Shown here one piece after another: positions 34,801 through 45,100 of a DNA stretch of 64,000 nt. The position numbers and the translations under genes are program-made. The DNA is taken from NCBI RefSeq assembly GCF_001625305.1, contig NW_017804087.1, positions 104,623-168,622 on the forward strand. The letters run 5' to 3'. Every line of letters starts with the position of its first letter. Position 1 is the stretch's first letter. A model generated the notes under the pieces. The model was not told the DNA's origin. It did not search any database and worked only from the letters and a program-made list of their open reading frames with translations. This DNA is from Branchiostoma belcheri. Its lineage: Eukaryota; Chordata; Leptocardii; Amphioxiformes; Branchiostomatidae.

Positions 34801-37021
34801 GTTTGTATGCTTGCTTGTTTACTTGTGTGTCCGAAGTTATTTGAATACAGCAAAGAAGAAGGTGGTGTAACCGTAAGGTAATTGGCACCAAGGTCCAATT
34901 GGAGATCAAAATTAATCTATTGCACTCATTTCTTCTTAAACGTAAGACGTACGGCGATATCATTGGGTGAAGTGGAATGAAAAATGGTGTGATTGGCTGC
35001 AAGCTCCAATTGGAGGTTTGTCAAAATCAAATTACTATTTATTCATTCTCAAACATACAACGTACTGCGATATCATCGGAAAAAACATCGCACGATGTAC
35101 CTGACCAGGGCTTTAGGCGTTCATTAGATGCCTTCCTAAAACAGAGAAAATCCTTGTACTCCAGATCCGAACGCCTGCGATCGACACTCGTAGAGGAGGG
35201 CCTGACCGACATCTCCTTCGGAGCGGTCAACAGCCACCTCTACAGCGCCCCGGAGGAGATCGGGGAGATAGAGAGGAGAGTCAGCTTCCCCGTGTACCAA
35301 GACACGGCCGAGGACGAGATCTGGAAGCTGTTAGATGCTCGTAAGGATGACTTCATCATTTACGACAGGTGAGGACAACACTGTTCACTGTTTGGACGCA
35401 GTACAGTCACGTGAAGTGAGGGGGGATGATGTAACCGCAGACGACAGGAAGGTCGAATTAGACGTCAGGAAATGAGATCAAACTGGAAGTCAAAAAATGT
35501 CTCGGGAGTATGTGAACTCGTATCATTTATGCAAATTTTACCTTAAACAATCCAAGCCAATTTGCATAGATGGGTTCACTTTAGATTCATCATATTAGAA
35601 CATTGAGTGTAAATCCTGAATCTAAACCAAACGACTTGCGCAGTGAAAAATTCAGCGCCACTTTTGAATTCGATATCTGCATACCTAATTTATGTTTCAT
35701 TGAGGATTTTCTTCTCTGTTCCTATCATGGCGTGCTAACAGGTGTGGGCGGTTAGCTCGACACGTCAGGATGCCACAGGCGAACATGGACAACCCTGACG
35801 TGGAGAACATCATCAGGTCCGTGTACTACCAGAGTCCCTGCGGGCCCTGCGCCACTCCCGGCCTGCCCGTGGGAGAGGAGGACCTCGGGTCGGGCTTTCC
35901 GGTGAGCGCACTTCCAGTAATTTTGACCTACTGTACACTAGTACTAGTATGGGGCAATGACGCCAAACAGCTCCCAGAAGGCAGTAAATTTACAAAGCCA
36001 ATATGTAACATGATACACATGGTAAGTCGACTCATGTGCCTGACGCCACCCCGCCGATGTGCCTAAGTGTAACGCTGTTCCCAAATATATTACCAGTGAA
36101 GGGTCTTTTTCCAATTTTTGGCAACACCTCAGAGACGGAGCCTGTTGTACTTGACAGTTACAGAAAGTTTTTTCCCACCGAAAGTTCAAACGTCATCGCA
36201 TGTCAATGGTGACTCAAGGCACACCCATGTAACTCCAATTACCCCGTCATCTACCTGTGGTGTAATCTACACCCTTCACTTTCAGGTGTAATAAGTAACG
36301 TAGTTCAAAGATGCATGTCAATAATGATCTGATTTTCTACTTTCTTCAGGATGAGGAGTTCATCAGTGAGAACGTCACCATCTCCAACTCCTCCTTGCAG
36401 AACGGGACGTCTGTAAACAACGTGACACAATACATGTTTACAGAACACAACCACACAGAGGGGAACCGTACACATCATCATCATCATCATCATCACCACC
36501 ATCATCACCATGAACATCATGGTCACCATGATCACGCTGAAAGTCATGAAGGTCATGAAAGTCACGCTGAAGGTCATGAAAGTCACGCTGACGATCATGA
36601 AGGTCATGACAGTCACGCTGAAGGTCATGACAGTCACGCTGATCATGAAGGTCATGACAGCCACGCTGAAGGTCATGACAGTCACGCTGATCATGAAGGT
36701 CATGAAAGTCACGCTGAAGGTCATGACAGTCACGCTGATCATGAAGGTCATGACAGTCACGCTGAAGGTCATGACAGCCACGCTGATCACGCTGAAGATC
36801 ACGAGGGCCACGATCACCCAGATGACCACCGCCATCCAGGCCACCGCGGTCACCATCACGGCCGTGGCCACGGGAGGACCAAGTCCCTGTTCGACCGTCT
36901 GAGGAAGAAGCACTCCCGCCACGACGACTCCTTCCCCGCGGACGACTGACGGTTCCACTCCCAGGGGACCTGCAAGAAGCTGCGGAAGCTTGGCATCCCC
37001 GACAGCTGATGTTCGCGTTAA
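31885..37021 (+). CDS. Selenoprotein P-like protein with three tandem thioredoxin-like domains (SelP2)
   Basis: Eight coding exons join in phase: 31885-32093, 32485-32688, 33209-33493, 33874-34077, 34437-34748, 35165-35368, 35742-35901 and 36350-37021. Reading all in-frame TGAs gives 749 residues with Sec at 61, 224, 396, 726 and 746. If translation stops at the first C-terminal TGA it is 725 residues with three Sec. The order is: signal peptide; then three copies of a SelP thioredoxin-like domain (C.QPP.WQLDG, UxxC as UPFC, URFC, URFC, then DDFI(I/V)YDRCGRL). The domains are joined by Thr/Pro linkers (TTPVSTT). A tail follows with six N-glycosylation sequons within about 40 residues, a run of 13 His, and 16-residue SHAEGHDSHADHEGHD-type repeats. 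Domains 2 and 3 are almost identical. His-rich segments are also present in vertebrate SelP. A secreted redox, selenium or metal-handling role is inferred from the family. Confidence 0.88.
32065..32067 (+). other. Selenocysteine TGA, SelP2 domain 1
   Basis: In-frame TGA in VLQLVFAY-U-PFCRSQAEK, the UxxC position. The frame continues through the splice after 32093 to FERLRSTLLDEGLTDISY. Confidence 0.88.
32340..32380 (+). repeat. Short (TTCG)n microsatellite
   Basis: About five TTCG units lie in a SelP2 intron. Confidence 0.8.
33465..33467 (+). other. Selenocysteine TGA, SelP2 domain 2
   Basis: In-frame TGA in VLQFVFAS-U-RFCRSQAEK, with the same UxxC context as the other domains. It occurs inside exon 33209-33493, which also carries the end of domain 1 and the linker. 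Confidence 0.88.
33650..35868 (+). repeat. Two near-identical ~1.3-kb intragenic tandem units in SelP2
   Basis: The exon pair 33874-34077 plus 34437-34748 and its introns recur as 35165-35368 plus 35742-35901, with periods of 1291 and 1305 bp. The 204-nt exons appear identical by eye, and intron text (for example TCTCGGGAGTATGTGAACTC) is also shared. The 3' parts of exons 33209-33493 and 34437-34748 are likewise nearly identical, so there were three ancestral units. Confidence 0.9.
34720..34722 (+). other. Selenocysteine TGA, SelP2 domain 3
   Basis: In-frame TGA in VLQFLFAS-U-RFCRSQAEK. Context and splice phase are the same as in domain 2. Confidence 0.88.
36473..36850 (+). repeat. His-rich coding repeat in SelP2
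   Basis: A (CAT/CAC)n run encoding 13 consecutive His is followed by about four copies of a 48-bp unit (GGTCATGACAGTCACGCTGA type) coding SHAEGHDSHADHEGHD. It then grades into DHPDDHRHPGHRGHHHGRGH. It is coding throughout and probably binds divalent metal. Confidence 0.9.
36947..37009 (+). other. Two C-terminal in-frame TGA codons of SelP2 (Sec or stop)
   Basis: TGA at 36947-36949 follows HDDSFPADD. The frame then stays open as RFHSQGTCKKLRKLGIPDS to TGA at 37007-37009, then Cys-Ser-Arg and TAA at 37019-37021. The inter-TGA segment has a Cys and basic residues, and the second TGA is adjacent to a Cys codon (U-C), a pair also seen in vertebrate SelP tails. Whether either is decoded as Sec cannot be told from sequence alone. 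Confidence 0.55.
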
Positions 37022-37210
37022 TGCAACTAGGCGGCGCTGCTGCACGTCTATTTGCATATTCGTAGTTCTCAATGCCTTTGTCTAAGACTTGTACCAGTCT
37101 CTATCTTTTCTTCAAGTCATTACAGCAGACAATTGTTAACACGCATGCGCTTCCGCGGGCAACCGTTCACGCGCATGCGGAGTACACCCTCTTGGTGTGT
37201 CGGCTGTCAG

Positions 37211-37276
37211 ATCTTGCTCATGAAAACGTCAGACTAAAACCTTCGGGTTGTCTGATGTTGGAGTCTCTACAAGATT
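37211..37276 (+). promoter_or_regulatory. SECIS element 1 of SelP2
   Basis: ATGA (37220-37223), AAAA 12 nt later (37236-37239) and GGAG (37260-37263) form the core. Helix II pairs AACGTCAGAC with GTCTGATGTT: 10 bp with one G-U. The lower stem pairs ATCTTG with CAAGAT. It lies about 190 nt after the TAA. Sequence and spacing are conserved with 29779-29848. Confidence 0.8.
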
Positions 37277-37676
37277 AAGGTCACTTATTAAGCGGTGTGT
37301 ATATCGAGAATGGAAAGGAAAGAGACTGGTACATTGCTCTTTCTACTTTCTGATGATACAAATGGTCGACACCAAAAGATATTCTGTTTGTACCACTATT
37401 TGTCGGATAGCGTTAAAATTCATGTTCTGTCAATGTTCATAGCTAAAATAGCATCACAGTTTTCTCATAGATGAAAAAAAATAGCCACCCAAGAATTGGG
37501 TTTACAGTAATAAATTTCATATTTCAGTGTGTACCTTTTTTTTATAGTCTAGAGTTGGTAATATAGTAACAGTAAAGCTGAAAAATTGTGATTTTCTTCA
37601 GTGACACACACACAAATTTCAATGTATGAATGTAACTTTTTTTGGTTTATCAATGAGAATGATGTTTATGAGGTTC

Positions 37677-37834
37677 CTTCCACCCACCAGTCCCAGTCCA
37701 CACCCGGGTGAACCGTAGAACCATATTTATGACGATCCCCAACAAAACGGGACTTCCCGCCTTGGGGATCCGATGGCATCATGGGAAACTACCAACACCT
37801 GCGGTGTGTGACGTCATTGACTGGCGAGTGGAAG
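37677..37834 (+). promoter_or_regulatory. SECIS element 2 of SelP2 (form 2)
   Basis: ATGA (37729-37732) and GA (37772-37773) form the quartet around the same GATCCCCAA/TTGGGGATC helix, AA bulge and CGGG/CCCG mini-helix as in SelP1. The outer stem pairs CTTCCACCCACCAGTC with GACTGGCGAGTGGAAG. No canonical AATAAA follows closely; ATGAAA at 37850 is a possible variant signal. Confidence 0.9.
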
Positions 37835-37859
37835 AAATCTTCCGGTTCAATGAAATCTT

Positions 37860-39141
37860 GTTGTTGTTGACTTGTTTTTGATGAGAGTGTTCTTGGCAAC
37901 GATAGATATACATTTCTTGGCTTTTAGGCTTTTTGTCTGGATTTGTTATGAATATAATAATTTTGCCAATATTGAATCACAAAAACACGTTTATATAATC
38001 ATAGACTTCAGCTTCGAATGTTTCGCTAGTAGTCAAGAATGTAGAACGCGATTCACCCGGGTAGTTTTGGTACAAAAACCGCTAATGGACAAGGACCTTG
38101 GTAGAGAACATAGCTTCAAACTGTTTATGTTTGCAATCAACGATCAATTCTTCCCTAAATCAGATTTTGCAGCGAGCGAGCTATTAGCTTAAAAATAGGA
38201 AGTACTGACACTTGATCACATTAGTCACGCTCTATTGTTCTGTCCCCTGACCAACTATATACAAGGTATGCTTATGGCCAGCCAGAGTAATACTGTCACG
38301 GAAGAAAGCAATGGGGATTTTTGTTTACAAATGACAAAGCCGTTAGTAGCGTGCGCGTCTCTAAAGGAGCGCATCTAAACACACAAATACACGCATATTT
38401 TACATTAATACAATTCACACAAATAGCGTGTATTTGCGCTCTTGTTTCCGTACGTCTAGAAAGCAGGTCAGTGGGGTAGCGTTTCGCTTTGGTAATGTTA
38501 CTTCCCGATACCTGAAACCGCAACGCGGCCCAAAACAACAGGACACGGCGTCGTTGCCATGGCAATGTTGCTGTTGAGTACAATGCGTACCGTTCGGTGG
38601 GTCCATCTTACGGACGATTAACGCTTTGAGAGTTATTTTTCCCCAGAAAACCGCCACTTGATATTTTCTAAACATCACCAACTGAATCAACAAAAGCGTT
38701 AAGCATGAAAGGCAAATTGTCCGTATTCCCAGAACTCTGAGTCATGTTCCGGTACAATGTACGTTGAAAGTTAACGGAGAGATTCATAGTTAGTGATGCA
38801 AGGACCACTCAAGCTCATGATCAGGAGGGACTGTTTCCGTGGAGCCTGATGCTTATACCATACTATCGTCAGCTCCTTGACATTTCTACGGCCCTGGGAG
38901 TGTTGCCAGTCCGCCAAGGTTGACTAGTCAGTGTACGACGGGGATTTTTTCGCTCGCGTCTACGGCGGTAACAGTAAGTTCAGTTCATCAGAGAGGCTAG
39001 CTGGAAAGACAGGCTATCAGAAAGAGGCCCGAGCTTGACTAGTAGGACTGGAATACGTAAACCTCGAACTCTGAGCCGGCCCGTGAGAAATGGTTACCAG
39101 GCTGTTAAACTGAATGTATTTACGTCGAGAGAGACCGAATC
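37860..39141. other. Intergenic region upstream of EML-B
   Basis: No supported gene. A palindromic X-box-like sequence, GTTGCCATGGCAAT (38553-38566), lies 589 bp before the EML-B start. The open frames here lack family motifs. Confidence 0.5.
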
Positions 39142-42100
39142 ATGGACGGTAAGATACCGGTAATGCTAAGTAACTGTGCGGGTGTACAGTACTGTCGGCC
39201 TGCCAGGATCGCGAATGTGGGGTGTGGAGACATCCAATGGAAAGGTGAGAGAGAACGGAGTCGGCAAAGGACGCGGACGTCCCCCGCCCGGCGTCTCGGG
39301 AGCAAGTCGCACAGGTCCCCGTCAAAGGACAGAGCCCGGTCCGCTCCTCCAAACGCCGACAGATCGCGGAGTTGCAGCCCGGAGAGACCGTGGAAAGGCC
39401 CCGGGAGTAAGTACAATTTTTTTCTCTTACAGACAACAAACAATCCCCGAGCTAGCTCTGAATAGGAGAAGACAAACAAGATATAGATATCCCAGTTCAA
39501 AATGACGATTTTAGAGTTTCTTGTGACCACCTTTTACTATGCCATCAGGTAATTCGCAAATATTATATTAAGTAGGTGAAGGTAGTCCCATAGTATTTTT
39601 GCGGCTGTAGGGACAGTGGGTTAGTCCACACTATCTAGGGCACGGTATTGGAAGGCCGAGCCAATCTTTGTCCTTCCGTTTACCTCCCCAACCGAAGTCA
39701 TAGTGATCAGGTACGCATTTTACACCCGGGTGGAGAGAGGATAATCGTGCCTTTCCCAGGGACACAACGTCTTGTCAGGAATCGAACTCGTAACCGCTAG
39801 GTCCTGTGTATGTCCGCTAGTCTAACCGCTAGGCCATTCGTCGCAAAGTAACTACGAGCAAAATTTGTGTTTTTCAGATGTGATAACTTGATTATCAGAG
39901 AGCAGTGAAATGCCCAAATTCGTGTCAGACTCATAAACGTTGTTACCGTTGAACCACGCAGTTCTGCTGGTAACGTAACCTCATGAGGTCTGTCCCACCG
40001 TTAGGTTATGTTTGCTATCAAGTCTGAGTCCCGCTAAGGTCGGGTGACCTAGTTTCACCTGTATGTAACACGAGAACATCTATAGTAATCAATCATGCTG
40101 GATCATAGTGTTCTCCCGCGGGAAAAACAAACCTTTGTTTGACATAAAGGTATATGTGACAGGGCTTTTGGCCAGGTAACATTCATCGTACATACGACGG
40201 AGGTACAACAGCTAGGAACAGTCTTAAGAAAGTTGTGGGAAATTTCAGCTCTATTGTGACGGGAATGGTTAAAGTAGTGTTGTTTTCACCATATTTTCTG
40301 TCATATGCCCTTAAAATCCAACGATAGAAAAATAACTGCGTTGAATGTATCCATGTCTCCAAAATGTCATTGCAACAACTTATTAAAGGGGCCCCAAACG
40401 ATTTCAGGGCAGTAAAACTGGTTTCAAAGTCACTTTGCTAGTCATTTTTAATGGCCTATCCCACAGCATACTGATACGATGCCATGAAAATACTTTGTCC
40501 AAATGTCTTCATCTGTTTATGCAATATGTACATAAACAGTTTATAAATAATCTAGTACCTTAATCTGCCAGCGCTATTCAGGTAAGGTCGACTTAGTTCT
40601 TCAAATGGACCAAATAACAAAGCAGTAATCTAATTAGATAGACTTCCGTGACGTGTTGTTATCCATGATTGGCAATCAGTCAAAACGATGTTTTCTGTGT
40701 CATTCAGACATTCGACACGTAGATACCCACTAACCTAGTTTCCTGACACGATTGTTCTTTCTAACTGACCTGTAACAAAATAGTTGGAACAGAAACACGC
40801 AAATTTGACGCGAATTTTTCGCTCAAAAAATTAGTTTCGACAACTTCAACGAGCAACCGTTTTCCGTCAGCGACAGAGCATATTTGCCTCATTTTTGCTA
40901 TGGGGTAGGGTTGATTCAACTTACTACATTAAAAGAAGAATGACGAATTTCTACTGCCCTGAAGTCGCTTTGGCTTCCTCTAAGTTCGATCACATGTGAT
41001 CGCTCAGTTGTATGATAGATACTACATCATAGAACAACAAAACCAGAAAAACCAGGTCCACTGTTGACACTACCGAGCTAGCCGTGTTGAACCCGTGTAA
41101 GCGACATTTTCACCCCTCTCCTACAAGCTGATATCAATAGTAGGTCATTTCCATACTAATTCTGTACCTTGATCAAAGACTTAAACTGTTGGAAAAATTT
41201 TCTTGTAGAACAGTTCGTTCTTCAATCTACACGAAATATTGAGGGCGGTGTTACCATGGTAGTAACGTTAGAAATGTGTGTAAGGTCTCTATCCCTAGCT
41301 CAGGCTCCTGTGATACCCTCACACACAAATGATGAATACATGTAACAAGATCGCACACCTTTTGTTATCATTCCCAAGCAGTGGATGTTATAGAAGTTCT
41401 TTTTAGGTTGTTCTTTTGTTACTTTCTGTGGATCGGGCGGCCTTGTCCTAAAAACCTTTTAACTGGACACTATACACCACTTATTTGCCAATAAATCTTA
41501 GTAAACATGTGTGGCAAATATTGGTAAGAAACGTGCTTTTGCAATGGCTACCCTGAAAATGTTTCTTTTATTGTAACTGAACAATTGTTGCTAATTTTCT
41601 TCCAGCAACTACCTAGACTACTGGGACATTATATAAAAAGAAACAATAGGTAAACATTTCTATACTACATGTTATAACTTTGAGAACATCAAGACTTGAA
41701 GCATTGTTTGTGCCTGTTCAGTGTCCAGTAGGGTAGTGCGCATGTACATCAGAGGTCGACCAATCACGATGATCGCTCCTATGGATGGCGGCGAGATCAA
41801 AGAGAACCAATCAACGCCCAAGAGAAGACTTGAACTTGACTGGGTGTATCCTTTCGTTACAACAACGTCTCTTATTGGTTGTTGGCTTCGCTATGACGGT
41901 GTTTATAATGTCACTTTCAAAACATAAAGCTTGTATTATTTATGTGCAGAATATTGTCTGCTTGTTTATTTTATTAAGATAACTGACTGAATACTAATAC
42001 GCCGTTCAATAATTTCGTCGAACGAAGTTTTTTTTAGTGATTTGTGACTTTCTTTAATCGCGGCTCAGCTATGGTTACAACGGCAGGAGTTGTAGGGCCA

Positions 42101-45100
42101 ACCTACGCCAAATTGCGTCTGGCGAGGTTGTGTACTTCATAGCCGCTGTAGCGGTGCTGTACAGTCCCACAGAGAAGACACAGAGGCACTACATGGGCCA
42201 TACGGACGACATCACGTGGTGAGTGCATCCAAAAGAGTGAAAATCAAACAACCGTTCTTCAAAAGTTAGCAACCACCAACAAAAATACTTTAAAGAGAAG
42301 ATTGCGAATAATAGAAATAAGTACTGTTTCAACAAATGACTTCAGAGAAAACAAAATGGAAACTTAGACTGTCGATTGTTTCATTGCTACATCATCTATA
42401 CCATAGATATGTATTTGTCAAGGGTAAGTGTACTGGTAACATACGATTCGGATATACGAAGTCATCATTGGGTTATATATTTTACGCCTGATTCTAATTA
42501 AAGCCTTTTTTATCATCAATTGCGTCCGGCTCCCACAGCCTTGATATTCACCCGGATGGAGTGACTGTCGTCAGTGGGCAAGTGGGAGGACACCGGAGGG
42601 ACATGGAGGTGAGAATTATTGCACTAATATGATACAGAACACTTATTACAGTTATTCCCTACCATAACTTCGAAGAAAATCCCGATTCCTAACTAAGCAC
42701 ATAGTAAAAGAACCGTAGAAGGGAGTCCGAGCATCACACTTGTAGTGTGCATGTTTTTGTGTTCAGTACCAAGGACAGGGATAACCAAATCCATGGTGAT
42801 TGTGACCATTTGGGGTCGTCAGTATTCGATTGTAGGGGATTGTTTTTACGTTGTTTACGTTTACGTTTGTCATACGCTACCTTTGCTTTGTATTTTTACC
42901 CTATAGCTGCCGCACTATGCAAAGTTGGACCCCTACTTCAATACCCAGTATGACAGAGACAACTGGTACAAGGTAAGGCTTCAGGTTTTTATGGAAAATA
43001 CCACCTTCAGTGTCTCAATGCATGAAAAACAGCTAGATAATATGCAAATATTTGACGGAATTGCCGTGCTATCGTTGGTTGAACCTTTAATCTCTCCCCC
43101 AATAGTCTCGTGTGTGTATCTGGGACTCCAGAACGTTGCACACAATAACAGTCATCGGCGCAGGACAGTTGGCGTTCGGCCCCCGTGCGGTTTCGTTTTC
43201 CATTGCAGTGAGTACTTTTTCTATGATACACATACGCAACATGTTTTGGTTCCGCCCAAACACTTTTATGTCATTGAATCGTCTGTAAAATTGACCACGA
43301 CCTACCGCAAAAATTTCACGGAAAGTTTGACGATCTAGTACGAATTCGTTCGTCGCAATATCATAAAAATACTGACATACTACATCCATGGTAGATATAC
43401 AAAGGTAGTTATTTGTTTCTCGTTTTGCGAAGGATGGCGGTGCACAACTGGCGATCGCAAATGAGAATGGTAGCGGCACCATGCTTCGGCTCTGGGACTG
43501 GAAGAAAAAACACACGATCGCAGAAGCCAAGGTTTTTAACGGGCTTACGAATACTTTTCTGCACGGGTATCTTTTACTTCGGCGGCGTATTTTGCACTGC
43601 TCTGCCAATGATTCTATCTCGCCAATTTGATACTGCCTTACAGCCACCAACCATCTGTTTGGGGATTAAAACAATTCACGTAGACTTGAATGTTCCTATT
43701 TTTCTGAATAGCTTTTAGTTTAGGAGTTTTTTACTTTCATTACAATTCAAGATTTTTTATTGTTCCTACGTGTTTCCTTCACCACAGGCAACAACAGACC
43801 CGCTCTTTTTAACCGCCTTTAACCCAAAGGACAACACTCAACTGGTCACAGCCGGAAAGGGTCACGTAACGTTCTGGACTTTGAAGAAAAACGGCCTTTT
43901 ATCAAGAAAAAACGGCATATTTGGGGTAATACGATATCTCTAATTTTATCACACTATCCAAGTGACTTTTAACTTCGTCTCTATGTTGATTTCTTCGAGA
44001 AATCCTAGTTCAAACCCACCTTAAATATGCGTGAATAGACGAGTGAAAGAACGGAACCTTTCCGCATGCTTTAAGGTGCGTAAAGAATAAACTATGCGCA
44101 GTGAATATGCAGTTAAAAGCAACAATATCTGTGTGACACATTTTTCTTATTTTTAGAAATTGAAGCCCAAGTACGTCGAATATATCGCCTTCCTAGAAAA
44201 TGGTGACGTCATCACGGGAGACTCAAAAGGCAACATATTGATATTCAAGAAAGGTAAAGAGTTATAACTATATGTACTATTTCGTTCACATAGATATCAT
44301 TTGTATAGAAGTCATATTTCATGTATCTTAAATCTACTCATTGAAAGTGACTTCCGTGGCGGAGTATCAGTTGTATTTTTTTCTTTTATGAAAGATTCTA
44401 ACCAGGCGGGGCGTACCATTATTGGTGCGCACAAAGAGGGGGTGACAGCACTGTATGTGCGGAGGGACGGGACACTAATGTCAGGGGGAGGTGACAAGAA
44501 AATCGTCCTGTGGGACCTTGACCTCCAGAAGCCTCTGAAAATCAGCAAGGTAAATATTCGAAAATATTTTACCAATCCACCGAAGTGTTAACAATGATCG
44601 AACTCAAAGTTCAAACAACAAACTATAAACTTGGATCATATGACACTGTGGGCAATGACGCCTCCTGGCGGTATTGTGTGGAATTTCACCTAACGCCTCA
44701 CAACGAGTAAAACATGTAGACATGAGCAGCATATATCTACCTTGCACGAACAATTGATTCCATTGATCTGTCTCAAGGAATAAACAAAATAGGGAGTGCT
44801 TACTTTTATAATTCCGGATGCCTTTTCTTGCAGCTCCCGAAGAAGACAGGTAAAGTCAGATCTATCTGCGTACTTGAGAGTGGAAGCGGCACGGCTGACA
44901 GTAACATCTTCGTAGGCACGACGGGCAACTGTCTGTGTGAGGGGAAGATCGGAGAAGACTTCAGGCTGACAACTCAGGTAAAAAAGATGTCCGTACATCA
45001 GTAAATAGGGGCAGGGGTCAATGGAATCTACCATGTGCCCCTTGTTACAAGGAATGTCGTAGGCACCGTATTGGGGTGTAGGCAAAGTTATGGAAGTAGA

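Noticed and set aside
36510-36902. Met/Thr/Val-rich frame and its minus-strand counterpart (36305-37072)
   Set aside because: They are off-frame readings of the His-repeat exon; the frame linked by splice phase to the SelP domains is the His-rich one.
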